64,000 bases of DNA from Selenomonas sp. GTDB lineage: Bacteria > Bacillota > Negativicutes > Selenomonadales > Selenomonadaceae. Each line of letters begins with the position of its first letter. Position 1 is the stretch's first letter. The stretch covers positions 1-64,000 of the forward strand of contig NZ_JALFCU010000118.1 of NCBI RefSeq assembly GCF_022771645.1, written 5' to 3'. The notes beneath the pieces are model-generated. The model made no database searches. It was not told where the DNA came from and saw only the letters and a program-made list of their open reading frames with translations. The position numbers were made by a program, and so were the translations under genes. This document shows, one piece after another, positions 54,297 to 62,383 of the stretch.

Positions 54297-54689
54297 ATGA
54301 AATATCAATATCCTGCGGTGTTCACGTATGATGACGATGCAATCCTTGTCGATTTCCCGGGGTTGGACGGTTGCTATACGGACGGCGCGGATGAAAAAGA
54401 AGCGTTCGAGAATGCGGAAGATGTCTTGAACCTTGAGCTCATGTCGCGGGAGAATCACGGCGAGCCCATTCCCGCGCCAGCCGACATCCGCAGCCTCGCG
54501 AAGCCGGAGCACGGTTTCATCGGCATGATTGCAGCGGACACGACGGCGTACCGCAAGAAAGTGGATACGAAGACGGTGCGCAAGAACGTCTCAATCCCAA
54601 GCTGGCTCAACCAGCTTGCGGTCGAGCACAACATCAATTTTTCAAACGTCTTGCAAAATGCGCTGCTGCGGGAACTGCATGCCGTTTGA
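54297..54689 (+). CDS. hicB: HicB-family antitoxin
   Basis: A 130-residue antitoxin. It has an N-terminal partial RNase H-like domain (YPAVFTYDDDAILVDFPGLD, CYTDGADEKEAFENAEDVL) and a C-terminal DNA-binding segment (RKNVSIPSWLNQLAVEHN) for autoregulation. The ATG at 54297 follows AAGGAGG. Confidence 0.92.
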   Translation: MKYQYPAVFTYDDDAILVDFPGLDGCYTDGADEKEAFENAEDVLNLELMSRENHGEPIPAPADIRSLAKPEHGFIGMIAADTTAYRKKVDTKTVRKNVSIPSWLNQLAVEHNINFSNVLQNALLRELHAV

Positions 54690-54712
54690 ATAACGATGAA
54701 CCCACGATAGGA

Positions 54713-54758
54713 TCGGAGGCGTTTCCAACTCGGGAATTCCTCCGGTTTTTTTGTATTT
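54713..54758 (+). terminator. Terminator of hicAB
   Basis: TCGGAGG and CCTCCGG arms with a longer loop, followed by TTTTTTTG. Between here and 54837 nothing else is seen. Confidence 0.65.
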
Positions 54759-54836
54759 TGTGCTACTTTTGCATCACGGGAAAATGCGACAACGTGTCAA
54801 TGGAATTATGGGGAAACCATTCGGGGAATGACAGAG

Positions 54837-54889
54837 AAACGGCCGTCCGCCTTTCGCGCGTAATGTGAAAGGCGGGCGGCCGTTTTTGT
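54837..54889. terminator. Bidirectional terminator
   Basis: An 18-19 bp stem (AAACGGCCGTCCGCCTTTC with its near-complement at 54867-54885) with T5 on the plus strand, close to the 3' end of the DUF362 gene. Confidence 0.8.
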
Positions 54890-54912
54890 TGGCGGATGTT
54901 GTTTGCGAGGCG

Positions 54913-56037
54913 TTACTTCAGCACGACGAGCTCGTATTCCCTCGATCCCATGCCGAGCTTTTCGGCGTGCTCGAGGGTTTCTTTCCACTTGACGTTCGGG
55001 TTCGAGTCGAGGAAGTGGTCGTGGTGGTGCGGAAAGACCGGCTTTGCGAGGTTGTCGGCGAGCTGGCTGTTCGGCAGCGGCTCGGCTTTCATGCATGCAT
55101 CGACGCTGGCTTGGTCGAGCGCGACGGGGTCGAACGAGGCGAACATGCCGATGTTCGGCAAAATGGGTGCGTCGTTTTCGCCGTGGCAGTCGCAGTTCGG
55201 CGAGATGTCGCGTGCGATGTTGATGTGGAAGCACGGGCGGCCGTCGACGACGGCCCAGGCGTACTCGGCCATCTTGCGGTCGAGCTGGTCGTTCGCATCC
55301 CACGATTCGTTGCTGATCGCGTCAAATCCGCACGCGCCGATGCAGCGGCCGCAGCCTTTGCAGATATCGGGATGGATGTGCGCCTTGCCCCCTTCGTAGG
55401 TGATGGCGTTCGAGCCGCATTCCTTCGCGCACTTGCGGCAGCCTTTGCAGAGTTCCTCGTTCACGACGCATTTGCCAGACGAGTGCTGCTCCATCTTGCC
55501 GGCGCGGCTGCCGCAGCCCATGCCGATGTTCTTCAGCGCGCCGCCGAAGCCCGTGGCCTCGTGCCCTTTGAAATGCGCGAGGCTGATGAAGACATCGGCG
55601 TCCATGATGGCGCGGCCGATCTTCGCCGTCTCGACGTACTCGCCGCCGCGCACGGGCACTTCGATGTCGTCCGTGCCCTTGAGGCCGTCGGCGATGATGA
55701 TCTGGCAGCCCGTCGAAATCGGGTTGAAGCCGTTGAGGTTCGCGCAGTCCATGTGCTCGAGCGCGTGCTTGCGGCTGCCGGGGTACAGCGTGTTGCAGTC
55801 TGTGAGGAATGGGCGGCCGCCCTGTTCCTTCACGAGGTCGGCGACGCATTTCGCATACTGCGGGCGCAGGTACGCGAGGTTGCCGAGCTCGCCGAAATGC
55901 ATCTTGATGGCGACGAACTTGTTCTCCATGTCGATGTTCTTGATGCCGGCCGCGAGGCAGAGGCGGCGGAGCTTCTCCGTGATGCTCGTGCCGACGGGAC
56001 AACGGAAATCGGTGAAATAGACTTTCGATTTGCTCAT
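54913..56037 (-). CDS. DUF362 domain protein with two 4Fe-4S ferredoxin motifs
   Basis: A 374-residue protein. The DUF362 region (VAIKMHFGELGNLAYLRPQ, SLAHFKGHEATGFGGALKN) surrounds an inserted ferredoxin pair: CKGCRKCAKEC and CKGCGRCIGAC, each expected to bind [4Fe-4S]. The family is associated with electron transfer in anaerobes; the exact reaction is unknown. The ATG at 56037 follows AGGAGGAA; the frame extends to 56115 without support. Confidence 0.88.
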   Translation of the reverse strand: MSKSKVYFTDFRCPVGTSITEKLRRLCLAAGIKNIDMENKFVAIKMHFGELGNLAYLRPQYAKCVADLVKEQGGRPFLTDCNTLYPGSRKHALEHMDCANLNGFNPISTGCQIIIADGLKGTDDIEVPVRGGEYVETAKIGRAIMDADVFISLAHFKGHEATGFGGALKNIGMGCGSRAGKMEQHSSGKCVVNEELCKGCRKCAKECGSNAITYEGGKAHIHPDICKGCGRCIGACGFDAISNESWDANDQLDRKMAEYAWAVVDGRPCFHINIARDISPNCDCHGENDAPILPNIGMFASFDPVALDQASVDACMKAEPLPNSQLADNLAKPVFPHHHDHFLDSNPNVKWKETLEHAEKLGMGSREYELVVLK

Positions 56038-56074
56038 GATGTTCCTCCTACCAAAGAACGTGATTTCTCCGATT

Positions 56075-56083
56075 AGTATACCA
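56075..56083 (-). promoter_or_regulatory. Extended -10 promoter of the DUF362 gene
   Basis: TG-G-TATACT on the minus strand (56083-56075), about 38 bases before the start. Confidence 0.6.
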
Positions 56084-56232
56084 TTTTTTCGCGATGGACG
56101 CATGAAAAATCCCATGGTTCCGACGAATTAAGGAAATGTATTTCCTTTGCGGACAAAACGTCGGAAACATCATCTCAGAGTGTGCACGGGGCGGACTGTC
56201 CATTTTCTATGGACAAGAATACAGAATATATC

Positions 56233-56261
56233 TTGAAAAATGTGCATTGGTAGTGTATACT
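56233..56261 (+). promoter_or_regulatory. Promoter of the SstT-like symporter
   Basis: TTGAAA (56233-56238), 17 bases, TATACT (56256-56261). The leader to 56327 contains a small GGATTC-loop-GAATCC hairpin (56287-56304) with no T run. Confidence 0.75.
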
Positions 56262-56327
56262 AGTCTCCGTTATGATTTTAGGGAAAGGATTCATGGAAGA
56301 ATCCTGCTTGGGTTAGGAGTTGTTTTT

Positions 56328-57581
56328 ATGTTCCAGAAAATTGGCCGGAAGTACCAGGAGACGGCGCTGATCAAGCTCATCGCCGTCGGCCTCGTGCTCG
56401 GCATCCTGCTCGCGGTCACGATGCCGCAGGCCGTGCCTGCCGTGTCGATCCTCGGCGATCTGTTCGTCAAAGCGCTGAAAGGCGTCGCGCCGATCCTCGT
56501 CTTCGTGCTCGTCATGAATGCGATGGCACAGAAGAACGCGGACGCGAGCGCGTCGATGAAGCCAATCGTGAAGCTCTACGTCTTTGCGACGTTCTTCGCG
56601 TCGCTCGTCGCCGTCGCGTACTCGTTCGCGTTCCCGACAACGCTGCACCTCGCCGTTCCGCCGGACGCGAAAGTCGTGCCGCCGTCCGGCATCACGGAAG
56701 TCCTGCACAATCTCATTCTCAGCGTCGTCGACAATCCGATTCATGCGCTCGCGTCGGCGAACTACATCGGCATCCTCGCATGGGCAGTCGTCTGCGGCAT
56801 CGCACTGCATGCGGCCGGCGACCAGACGAAGGCTGTCTTGAATGACCTCGCAAAGATGGTCACGAAGGTCGTGCAGTGGGTCATCCGCTTCGCTCCGTTC
56901 GGCATCTTCGGCCTTGTTGCGAACGCCATCGGCACGGCCGGCCTCAGCGCGCTCATCGGCTATGCGCAGCTCCTCGCCGTGCTGCTCGGTACGTTCTTCA
57001 CGGTCGCGCTGATCATGAACCCGATCATCGTCTACAGCCAGATCCACCGCAACCCGTACCCGCTCGTCTGGACGACGCTGAAGGAAAGCGGCCTCTATGC
57101 GTTCTTCACGCGCAGCTCCGCCGCGAACATCCCCGTGAACCTCGGCCTCTGCGAGCGCCTGCACCTCGACAAGGACACGTATTCCATTTCCATCCCGCTC
57201 GGCGCGACGATCAACATGAGCGGCGCGGCCATCACGATCGCCGTGCTGTCGCTTGCGGCTGCGACGACGCTCGGCATTACGGTCGACCTGCCGACGGCGC
57301 TGCTGCTCTGCATCGTCGCGACGGTCGGCGCGTGCGGTGCATCGGGCGTCGCGGGCGGCTCGCTGCTCCTCATCCCCGTCGCCTGCGCGTCGTTCGGCAT
57401 CGGCAACGACATCGCCATGCAGGTCGTCGGCGTCGGCTTCATCATCGGCGTGCTGCAGGATTCCTGCGAGACGGCGCTGAACAGCTCGACGGACGTGTTG
57501 TTCACGGCGACGGCGGAATTCGCCGCGAAGGCAAAAGAAGGCACGCTCAAGGCCGAAGACCTCGTGCCGGATCAGAAGTAA
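56328..57581 (+). CDS. sstT: SstT-like serine/threonine:Na+ symporter (DAACS family)
   Basis: A 417-residue transporter with the SstT signatures FFTRSSAANIPVNLGLC, PLGATINMSGAAITI and ACGASGVAGGSLLLIPVACA. It imports serine and threonine with sodium. It differs clearly from the dicarboxylate member at 11.9 kb. The ATG at 56328 follows TTAGGAG; the open frame up to 56136 crosses the promoter and is rejected. Confidence 0.9.
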   Translation: MFQKIGRKYQETALIKLIAVGLVLGILLAVTMPQAVPAVSILGDLFVKALKGVAPILVFVLVMNAMAQKNADASASMKPIVKLYVFATFFASLVAVAYSFAFPTTLHLAVPPDAKVVPPSGITEVLHNLILSVVDNPIHALASANYIGILAWAVVCGIALHAAGDQTKAVLNDLAKMVTKVVQWVIRFAPFGIFGLVANAIGTAGLSALIGYAQLLAVLLGTFFTVALIMNPIIVYSQIHRNPYPLVWTTLKESGLYAFFTRSSAANIPVNLGLCERLHLDKDTYSISIPLGATINMSGAAITIAVLSLAAATTLGITVDLPTALLLCIVATVGACGASGVAGGSLLLIPVACASFGIGNDIAMQVVGVGFIIGVLQDSCETALNSSTDVLFTATAEFAAKAKEGTLKAEDLVPDQK

Positions 57582-57606
57582 CCCGCTTTTTTGAAATCGA
57601 AACTCG

Positions 57607-57615
57607 TGCTATACT
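57607..57615 (+). promoter_or_regulatory. Extended -10 promoter of the Nudix gene
   Basis: TG-C-TATACT at 57607-57615, within the 16-base string also found at 48753-48768. Confidence 0.6.
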
Positions 57616-57667
57616 GATGGTATGGCACGAGTTTTTTGATGGAAAAAATTTGGAAGGAAATTTTTCG

Positions 57668-58162
57668 ATGGACGGAACTAAGAAATCGAACCTCACGACG
57701 CTCTGCTATCTCGAGCGCGACGGGAAATATCTCATGATGCACCGCGTGAAGAAGGCGCATGACATCAATCATGACAAATGGGTCGGCGTCGGCGGGCATT
57801 TCGAACCGGACGAGAGCCCGGAGGAGTGCCTCTTGCGCGAGGTGAAAGAGGAAACGGGCGTCACGCTCACGCGCTGGCGGCTCAGAGGCATCATCACGTT
57901 CGAGTCGGACGCGTGGCAGACGGAGTACATGTTCCTCTACACGGCCGACCGCTGGGACGGCGAGATCGCCGGCCGCGACGCCTGCGACGAAGGCACGCTC
58001 GCCTGGGTCGAGAAAGCGCTCGTGAAGGAACTGCCGATCTGGGAAGGCGACAAGATATTTTTCGCGTTGATGGAAAAAGAGAACCGTCCCGTGTTCTCGC
58101 TGAAGCTACGCTACGTCGGCGAGCGGCTCGTCGAGAAGGTGCTCGACGGCAAGACGCTCTGA
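57668..58162 (+). CDS. Nudix hydrolase (8-oxo-dGTP diphosphatase-like)
   Basis: A 164-residue Nudix protein with a full Nudix box (GGHFEPDESPEECLLREVKEETGV region, matching Gx5Ex7REUxEExGU). The N-terminus, TTLCYLERDGKYLMMHRVKK, fits MutT/YjhB-type 8-oxo-dGTP diphosphatases, which clean oxidised nucleotides. Substrate is not certain. ATG 57668 follows AAGGAAA. Confidence 0.88.
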   Translation: MDGTKKSNLTTLCYLERDGKYLMMHRVKKAHDINHDKWVGVGGHFEPDESPEECLLREVKEETGVTLTRWRLRGIITFESDAWQTEYMFLYTADRWDGEIAGRDACDEGTLAWVEKALVKELPIWEGDKIFFALMEKENRPVFSLKLRYVGERLVEKVLDGKTL

Positions 58163-58205
58163 GACGTGTTGTGACGAGATTTGCGTGTTGCCATTTCATT
58201 TTTTC

Positions 58206-58234
58206 TTGACAAGCAATCCTCACCGATATATAAT
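58206..58234 (+). promoter_or_regulatory. Promoter of licT
   Basis: TTGACA (58206-58211), 17 bases, TATAAT (58229-58234): full consensus. A roughly 165-base leader follows, with RAT1 and a terminator. Confidence 0.85.
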
Positions 58235-58267
58235 CCGTCACAGTAAAACATAAATGACTTTTCGCTT

Positions 58268-58295
58268 GGATGGTGACATTGAGTTGGCCAAACCT
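58268..58295 (+). promoter_or_regulatory. RAT1: ribonucleic antiterminator element (short form)
   Basis: GGATGGTGAC, a short loop, and GGCCAAACCT. It matches the BglG/LicT RAT (GGATTGTTAC and GGCAAAACCT), with the U-A pair of the lower stem replaced by G-C. Its 3' end (58293-58299) can alternatively pair with 58320-58326. Confidence 0.8.
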
Positions 58296-58345
58296 TCGAG
58301 AGATTGCAGAAACGATTTTTCGAGGGAATCAGCGTGTGAGAGATC

Positions 58346-58386
58346 AAGACGCGCGTGAGGGAGTTCCCTTGCGCGCGTCTTTTTTG
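58346..58386 (+). terminator. Leader terminator upstream of licT
   Basis: An AAGACGCGCG-TGAGGGA arm pairs with TCCC-TTGCGCGCGTCTT, then a T run. It is about 50 bases after RAT1 and does not overlap it, unlike classical bgl leaders. Confidence 0.8.
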
Positions 58387-58404
58387 TGTGGGGGATCAAA
58401 AAGC

Positions 58405-59277
58405 ATGATCATCGAAAAAATCTTGAACAACAACGTCATCGTCACGCATGACAAAGCCGGACGCGAGGTTGTCGCGATGGGGCGCGGGCTCGCGTTTGGC
58501 CGTCACAATGGTGACCGCGTGGACGATGCGCAGGTCGACAAGGTGTACCGTCTGCGCGATCCCGAGATGCTCGATCATTTCAAAGAACTCGTCGCGGGGT
58601 TGAACCCTGATTATATGGACGCCTCGAACGCCATCATCGAGCACGCACAGCAGGAGCTCGGCGTGACGTTTGACGACAGCATCTATATTTCGCTGACCGA
58701 CCATATCCACATGGCGATTCATCGCATCCGCAAGGGCATTGCCATCCACGACATGATGCTCTGGGAGACGAAACGCTTTTATCCGAAAGAGTTCGCCATC
58801 GCGGAGAAGAGCGCCGCGTATCTCAGCAAGCGCTTCGGCGTGGACCTGCCGGAGGACGAGGCCGGCTTCGTCGCCATGCATCTCATCGATGCGCAGTCAT
58901 CTGCGAAAGAGCCGATGGCTGCGCGCATCGTCGAACTCATCGCCGAGATCACGAACATCGTGCGCCTCGCGGGCCACATCGAGTACGACAAGGGTTCGCT
59001 CGCGTACTACCGCTTCGTCACGCATCTGAAATTCTTTGCGAAGCGGATGCTTTCCGATACGCAGCACCCGGGCGAGGAAATCGATGCGGACATGGCGTCG
59101 ATGATTGCGAAGAAGTACGCGCTCGCACATGATTGCATCGAAAAGGTGGCTGGCTTCTTGCAGCAGAAATACGGCTATACGGTCAGCGAAGACGTTTGGA
59201 TGGTGACAACACGCGACATGCGTGGTTGGCCAAACCTTCAAGATTTCGAAGTCATTCAAATTTTGGAGGTATTCGTA
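58405..59277 (+). CDS. licT: LicT/BglG-type transcription antiterminator, fused in frame to the downstream porin
   Basis: An N-terminal CAT RNA-binding domain (IIEKILNNNVIVTHDKAGRE, VAMGRGLAFG) is followed by PRD1 (DHIHMAIHRIRKG and MHLIDAQ, the two phospho-His positions) and most of PRD2 (YRFVTHLKFFAKRML, HDCIEKVAGFLQQKYGY). About residue 264 the similarity stops. The usual YLTIHI end with the second PRD2 His is replaced by sequence translated from RAT2, and there is no stop codon: the frame continues into the porin to 60693. HPr/EIIB phosphorylation should control it. Start ATG 58405 after GGGGGAT. Confidence 0.85.
59198..59237 (+). promoter_or_regulatory. RAT2 (long form) overlapping the licT 3' end and preceding the porin
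   Basis: GGATGGTGACA and TGGCCAAACCT flank an 8-bp inner stem with one bulge. The last bases (59234-59246) can instead pair with 59258-59270, which contains the GGAGGT ribosome site of the porin. There is no T run, so this looks like translational control. Confidence 0.7.
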
Positions 59278-60693
59278 GTGAAACAGTGGAACAAGTGCAA
59301 GAAGACCGTTCTTTCGATGGGGATTGCGGCGATGTGCCTCGGCAGCATGGCACCGGCGGAAGCGGCAGCGAATTTCCTCGCCGAAGTGCCGGCGGGCGAC
59401 TGGTCGTACGCGGCGGCAAATGAGCTCATCACGGCCGGCGTCGTGCCGGAGTATACCGTGGCCATCCCGGACGGGCGCGTGCTGAGCCGCCTCGAGATGG
59501 CGATGATTGCCGACTGCGCCGCAGGGAACGAGGCGGCGATGACGGACACGCAACGGGCGGCGGCGGAGAAGCTCAAAGAGACATACTATTATGACATCAA
59601 GAAGCTCGCGCTTCTCGACAAGATCGACGCGCTCGACGAAAGCAAGCTGCAGGCCGTGGAAAACGGCAGCGACGGCTTGACGAAAGAGGAACGCGCCGGC
59701 CTCAAGAAGGCAGCAGACCTCGCGGAACGCCTCGACATCAGCGGCTATGCCCGCATCCGCAACGATCATTATCTGACGGACAAGAAGGATGGCACGGGCG
59801 AATCGCGCTCGACGCGCGCGAACATGATCTACATCGAAGTTGATTCGACGTACAAGGTCAACAAGAACTGGCAGGCGCATACGAACATCGGCTATCGCAA
59901 TTCCTTGAGCGGATTTGAGGATACGCGGGCGAGCTATCAGGAGGTGTTGACGGAAAACAAATCCGGCTTTACCTGGGATACGTTCGTGACCGGCCGGCTT
60001 CCGCAGCTTGGCCTTGATGTGAAGTTCGGCAAGTGGAACGAATGGAATCCGTACGGGTGGGGCATGGACATCGACTGTGATTTCTCCGGCTTCCAGCTCA
60101 CGCAGGGCAAGAAGCAGTTCAAGACGTTCTTCACGGGCGGCCAGATGAATCTCTGGGACAATTATTTCGGCGGCACGCGCACGAAAGAAAAAGTCACAAG
60201 CTTGCGCTTCTTCTATCCGTTTGACGCGAAGAACGACATCAATTTCGGCACGTCGTGGAGCTCGCCGATGAAGAGCCGCTACCAGGCGGACGCGCAGCAC
60301 CGCGTGTTCTACTACTACGCGCACGGCCATCACAAGTTCGACAAGAACTGGGATCTGCGCGCCGGCCTCATCGCAAGCAACGCGAAGCGCGACCCGGAGA
60401 CGGGCGGCTCGAAGACGAAGCAGCCGGGCCGCTGGCTGCAGCTCCAGTACAAGGAAGCGCAGCTCCAGAACCCCGGCACGTATGACATCGTCGCAGATTA
60501 TCGTTATGAGCCGGCGCTGTCGTGGCCGACCGTCACAGACTGGTGCGGGCTGAACGAGCGCTTCTTCCGCATCGGCATGGACTACGTCCCGGCGAAGAAC
60601 ATCAAGCTCAACACGTTCTACCAGTGGGCGCGCGACATCGACACGGGCGCGAAAGATGATCTCTATCGCTTCCAGGCAGAATTTTTCTTCTGA
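59278..60693 (+). CDS. Outer-membrane porin with N-terminal SLH domain
   Basis: A 471-residue protein. The signal peptide (TVLSMGIAAMCLGSMAPAEA) is followed by one SLH domain (NFLAEVPAGDWSYAAANELI) that tethers the outer membrane to the cell wall, a short helical linker (about 90-150) and a beta-barrel ending in Phe (FQAEFFF). This is the typical Negativicutes porin layout. GTG 59278 lies 7 bases after GGAGGT. It is the second gene of the licT unit, suggesting it passes the sugar taken up by the PTS at 62.4 kb. A terminator follows. Confidence 0.88.
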   Translation: MKQWNKCKKTVLSMGIAAMCLGSMAPAEAAANFLAEVPAGDWSYAAANELITAGVVPEYTVAIPDGRVLSRLEMAMIADCAAGNEAAMTDTQRAAAEKLKETYYYDIKKLALLDKIDALDESKLQAVENGSDGLTKEERAGLKKAADLAERLDISGYARIRNDHYLTDKKDGTGESRSTRANMIYIEVDSTYKVNKNWQAHTNIGYRNSLSGFEDTRASYQEVLTENKSGFTWDTFVTGRLPQLGLDVKFGKWNEWNPYGWGMDIDCDFSGFQLTQGKKQFKTFFTGGQMNLWDNYFGGTRTKEKVTSLRFFYPFDAKNDINFGTSWSSPMKSRYQADAQHRVFYYYAHGHHKFDKNWDLRAGLIASNAKRDPETGGSKTKQPGRWLQLQYKEAQLQNPGTYDIVADYRYEPALSWPTVTDWCGLNERFFRIGMDYVPAKNIKLNTFYQWARDIDTGAKDDLYRFQAEFFF

Positions 60694-60714
60694 GAAATCA
60701 AGACGGTGAAAAGA

Positions 60715-60756
60715 GAATCGCGCAAGATGTTTTGATCTTGCACGATTCTATTTTTT
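60715..60756 (+). terminator. Terminator after the porin
   Basis: GAATCG-GCAAGAT arms (60715-60728 with 60735-60748, one mismatch) and a T-rich tail. Confidence 0.82.
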
Positions 60757-60766
60757 ACTGTCTTGT

Positions 60767-60791
60767 ATTCTATCATCTATCATGATAGAAT
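60767..60791 (+). promoter_or_regulatory. Palindromic operator upstream of the AlbA_2 gene
   Basis: A perfect 10-bp inverted repeat ATTCTATCAT / ATGATAGAAT with a 5-base spacer, plus a third half-site at 60800-60809 next to the ribosome site. TATCAT at 60771 could be the -10. A likely binding site for the protein encoded next. Confidence 0.55.
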
Positions 60792-60826
60792 GTGGAGAGA
60801 TGATAGAAAAACAGGGAGGGAGTACG

Positions 60827-62191
60827 ATGGTAGAGGGAATGCGCGTGGAGTTCAAGCGCGAATATGCGGAGACGATCCGCAAGACGGTCGTTGCTTTTGC
60901 CAACACCGAGGGCGGAACGATTTATATTGGCATCGATGATGATGGATGCATCGTTGGTGTCGATGATCCCGATGATGTCCAGAAGAAAGTCGTTTCTTCC
61001 TGTCACGATGGGATTGCTCCTGACATCATGCCGTTTTTTTCATGCAATCGAACGGTGATGGATGGAAAAGATGTCATCGTCGTCGACGTCGGGCGCGGCA
61101 CGTCTTGTCCGTATTACTTGCAAAACAAAGGAATCCGCCCGGAAGGCGTCTATGTCCGTCGTGGCAGTGCGAGCATCCCCGCGAGCCAAGCAGAAATCCT
61201 GCATATGATTCGAGTGACCGGTGATGCGCATTACGAAGAGGAACGTTCGCTCGTGCAGGAGCTTTCGTTTCCTGCGTTGGAGCGCGTGTTTGCCGAGCGC
61301 GGTCTGGAACTCGGCGCGGCACAGATGCGGACGCTTGGCATTCGCGCGGCGGACGGCGAGTATACGAATCTCGGCCGGCTGCTCTCGGAGTCTTGTGCAC
61401 ATACGATCAAGGTGGCGGTGTTCCAGGGTACGACGAAGACCGTGTTCAAGAAACGGAAAGAGTTCGGTGGCTCTCTGTTGACACAGGCAACGGAAGTCGC
61501 AGATTATCTGGACCTCTTGAATGGCACGCGTTCCGAAATTCACGGCATGCGCCGCACGGACGTGCGGGAATATCCGCCAGAAGCATTGCGTGAAGCCTTG
61601 ATCAATGCCATCGTGCATCGCGAGTATGCGCTTTCCGGCAGCACGCTCGTCAGTTTGTTCGATCATGCGGTAGAAATTCTTTCGCTCGGAGGATTGCCCG
61701 AAGGCTTGACGTATGATGACATGATGGCAGGCGCTTCCATCCAGCGCAATCCGCACCTCGCCAATATTTTTTATCGTCTCGAATACATCGAGGCCTATGG
61801 CACAGGCGTGCGCAAAATGCTCGAATGTTATCGGGGAACGGGCGCAGAGCCGACGTTCCTCGTCACGGACAATGCGTTCAAGGTGACGCTGCCGAATCTT
61901 GCGTTCTTGCGGGACCGAGCAGAAACATCGAACGGGCGTGATGCGTCCGATGTTGTGCGGGAATCATCGTCCCATGCGTTTGGAAAGGACGAAGCGGTAC
62001 AACGAGCTGCGCGGCCGGGAGAAAAGGAAATCCTTTCGGCCTTAGCCGCAGGCTGCACGACGCGCCGGGCGCTGCAGGAGGCGACGGGATTTTCTCTCAC
62101 GAAAACGCGAAACATCCTCAGCGAACTCGTCGCAGCGCATCGCGTCTGCCGCGAGGGAAACGGGCGGAATGTGCGGTATGCACTTCGATAA
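60827..62191 (+). CDS. AlbA_2 (Schlafen-type) ATP-binding putative transcriptional regulator
   Basis: A 454-residue protein. It has an N-terminal Schlafen AlbA_2 domain (EFKREYAETIRKTVVAFANT, GGTIYIGIDDDG, YVRRGSASIPAS), a central HATPase_c_4-like part (PPEALREALINAIVHREY, ILSLGGLPEGLT, AYGTGVRKMLE) and a C-terminal winged helix (TTRRALQEATGFSLTKTRNI). The family is often annotated RecG-like; members are thought to be DNA-binding regulators. ATG 60827 follows GGGAGGGAG. It sits between the porin and PTS genes and is more AT-rich, so it may be an insertion. Confidence 0.82.
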   Translation: MVEGMRVEFKREYAETIRKTVVAFANTEGGTIYIGIDDDGCIVGVDDPDDVQKKVVSSCHDGIAPDIMPFFSCNRTVMDGKDVIVVDVGRGTSCPYYLQNKGIRPEGVYVRRGSASIPASQAEILHMIRVTGDAHYEEERSLVQELSFPALERVFAERGLELGAAQMRTLGIRAADGEYTNLGRLLSESCAHTIKVAVFQGTTKTVFKKRKEFGGSLLTQATEVADYLDLLNGTRSEIHGMRRTDVREYPPEALREALINAIVHREYALSGSTLVSLFDHAVEILSLGGLPEGLTYDDMMAGASIQRNPHLANIFYRLEYIEAYGTGVRKMLECYRGTGAEPTFLVTDNAFKVTLPNLAFLRDRAETSNGRDASDVVRESSSHAFGKDEAVQRAARPGEKEILSALAAGCTTRRALQEATGFSLTKTRNILSELVAAHRVCREGNGRNVRYALR

Positions 62192-62201
62192 AAAATAATT
62201 C

Positions 62202-62231
62202 TCGACAAAACACGAACAATATCGCTATAAT
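62202..62231 (+). promoter_or_regulatory. Promoter of the PTS gene
   Basis: TCGACA (62202-62207), 18 bases, TATAAT (62226-62231). The ~185-base leader holds RAT3 and RAT4. Confidence 0.75.
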
Positions 62232-62247
62232 GAGCCTAGCAAAAGCG

Positions 62248-62275
62248 GGATGGTTACATTGAGTTGGCCAAACCT
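62248..62275 (+). promoter_or_regulatory. RAT3 (short form) in the PTS leader
   Basis: Identical to RAT1 except for one base (GGATGGTTAC). Its 3' half (62269-62282) can alternatively pair with 62295-62308 (11 of 14), followed 10-12 bases later by T8 (62321-62328), a possible competing terminator. Confidence 0.78.
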
Positions 62276-62344
62276 CAGCACGGATTTTCGGATGCGTGCG
62301 GACGGTTGTATCCTCGCTTATTTTTTTTGCCGCAAATGCGGCGC

Positions 62345-62383
62345 GGATGGTGACAGCATGCTCTTGCATGGCTGGCCAAACCT
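62345..62383 (+). promoter_or_regulatory. RAT4 (long form) adjacent to the PTS ribosome site
   Basis: GGATGGTGACA and TGGCCAAACCT around an inner stem CAGC-ATGC / GCAT-GGCTG with the same bulge as RAT2. CCTCCA at 62381-62386 can pair with TGGAGG at 62405-62410, the ribosome site of the PTS gene. Confidence 0.72.

Noticed and set aside
56287..56304. Attenuator in the SstT leader
   Set aside because: A 6-bp hairpin without a T run; no competing fold was seen.
56876..57667. Upstream extension of the Nudix frame over the symporter gene
   Set aside because: It reads the symporter in a wrong frame; the Nudix ATG at 57668 has its own ribosome site and promoter.
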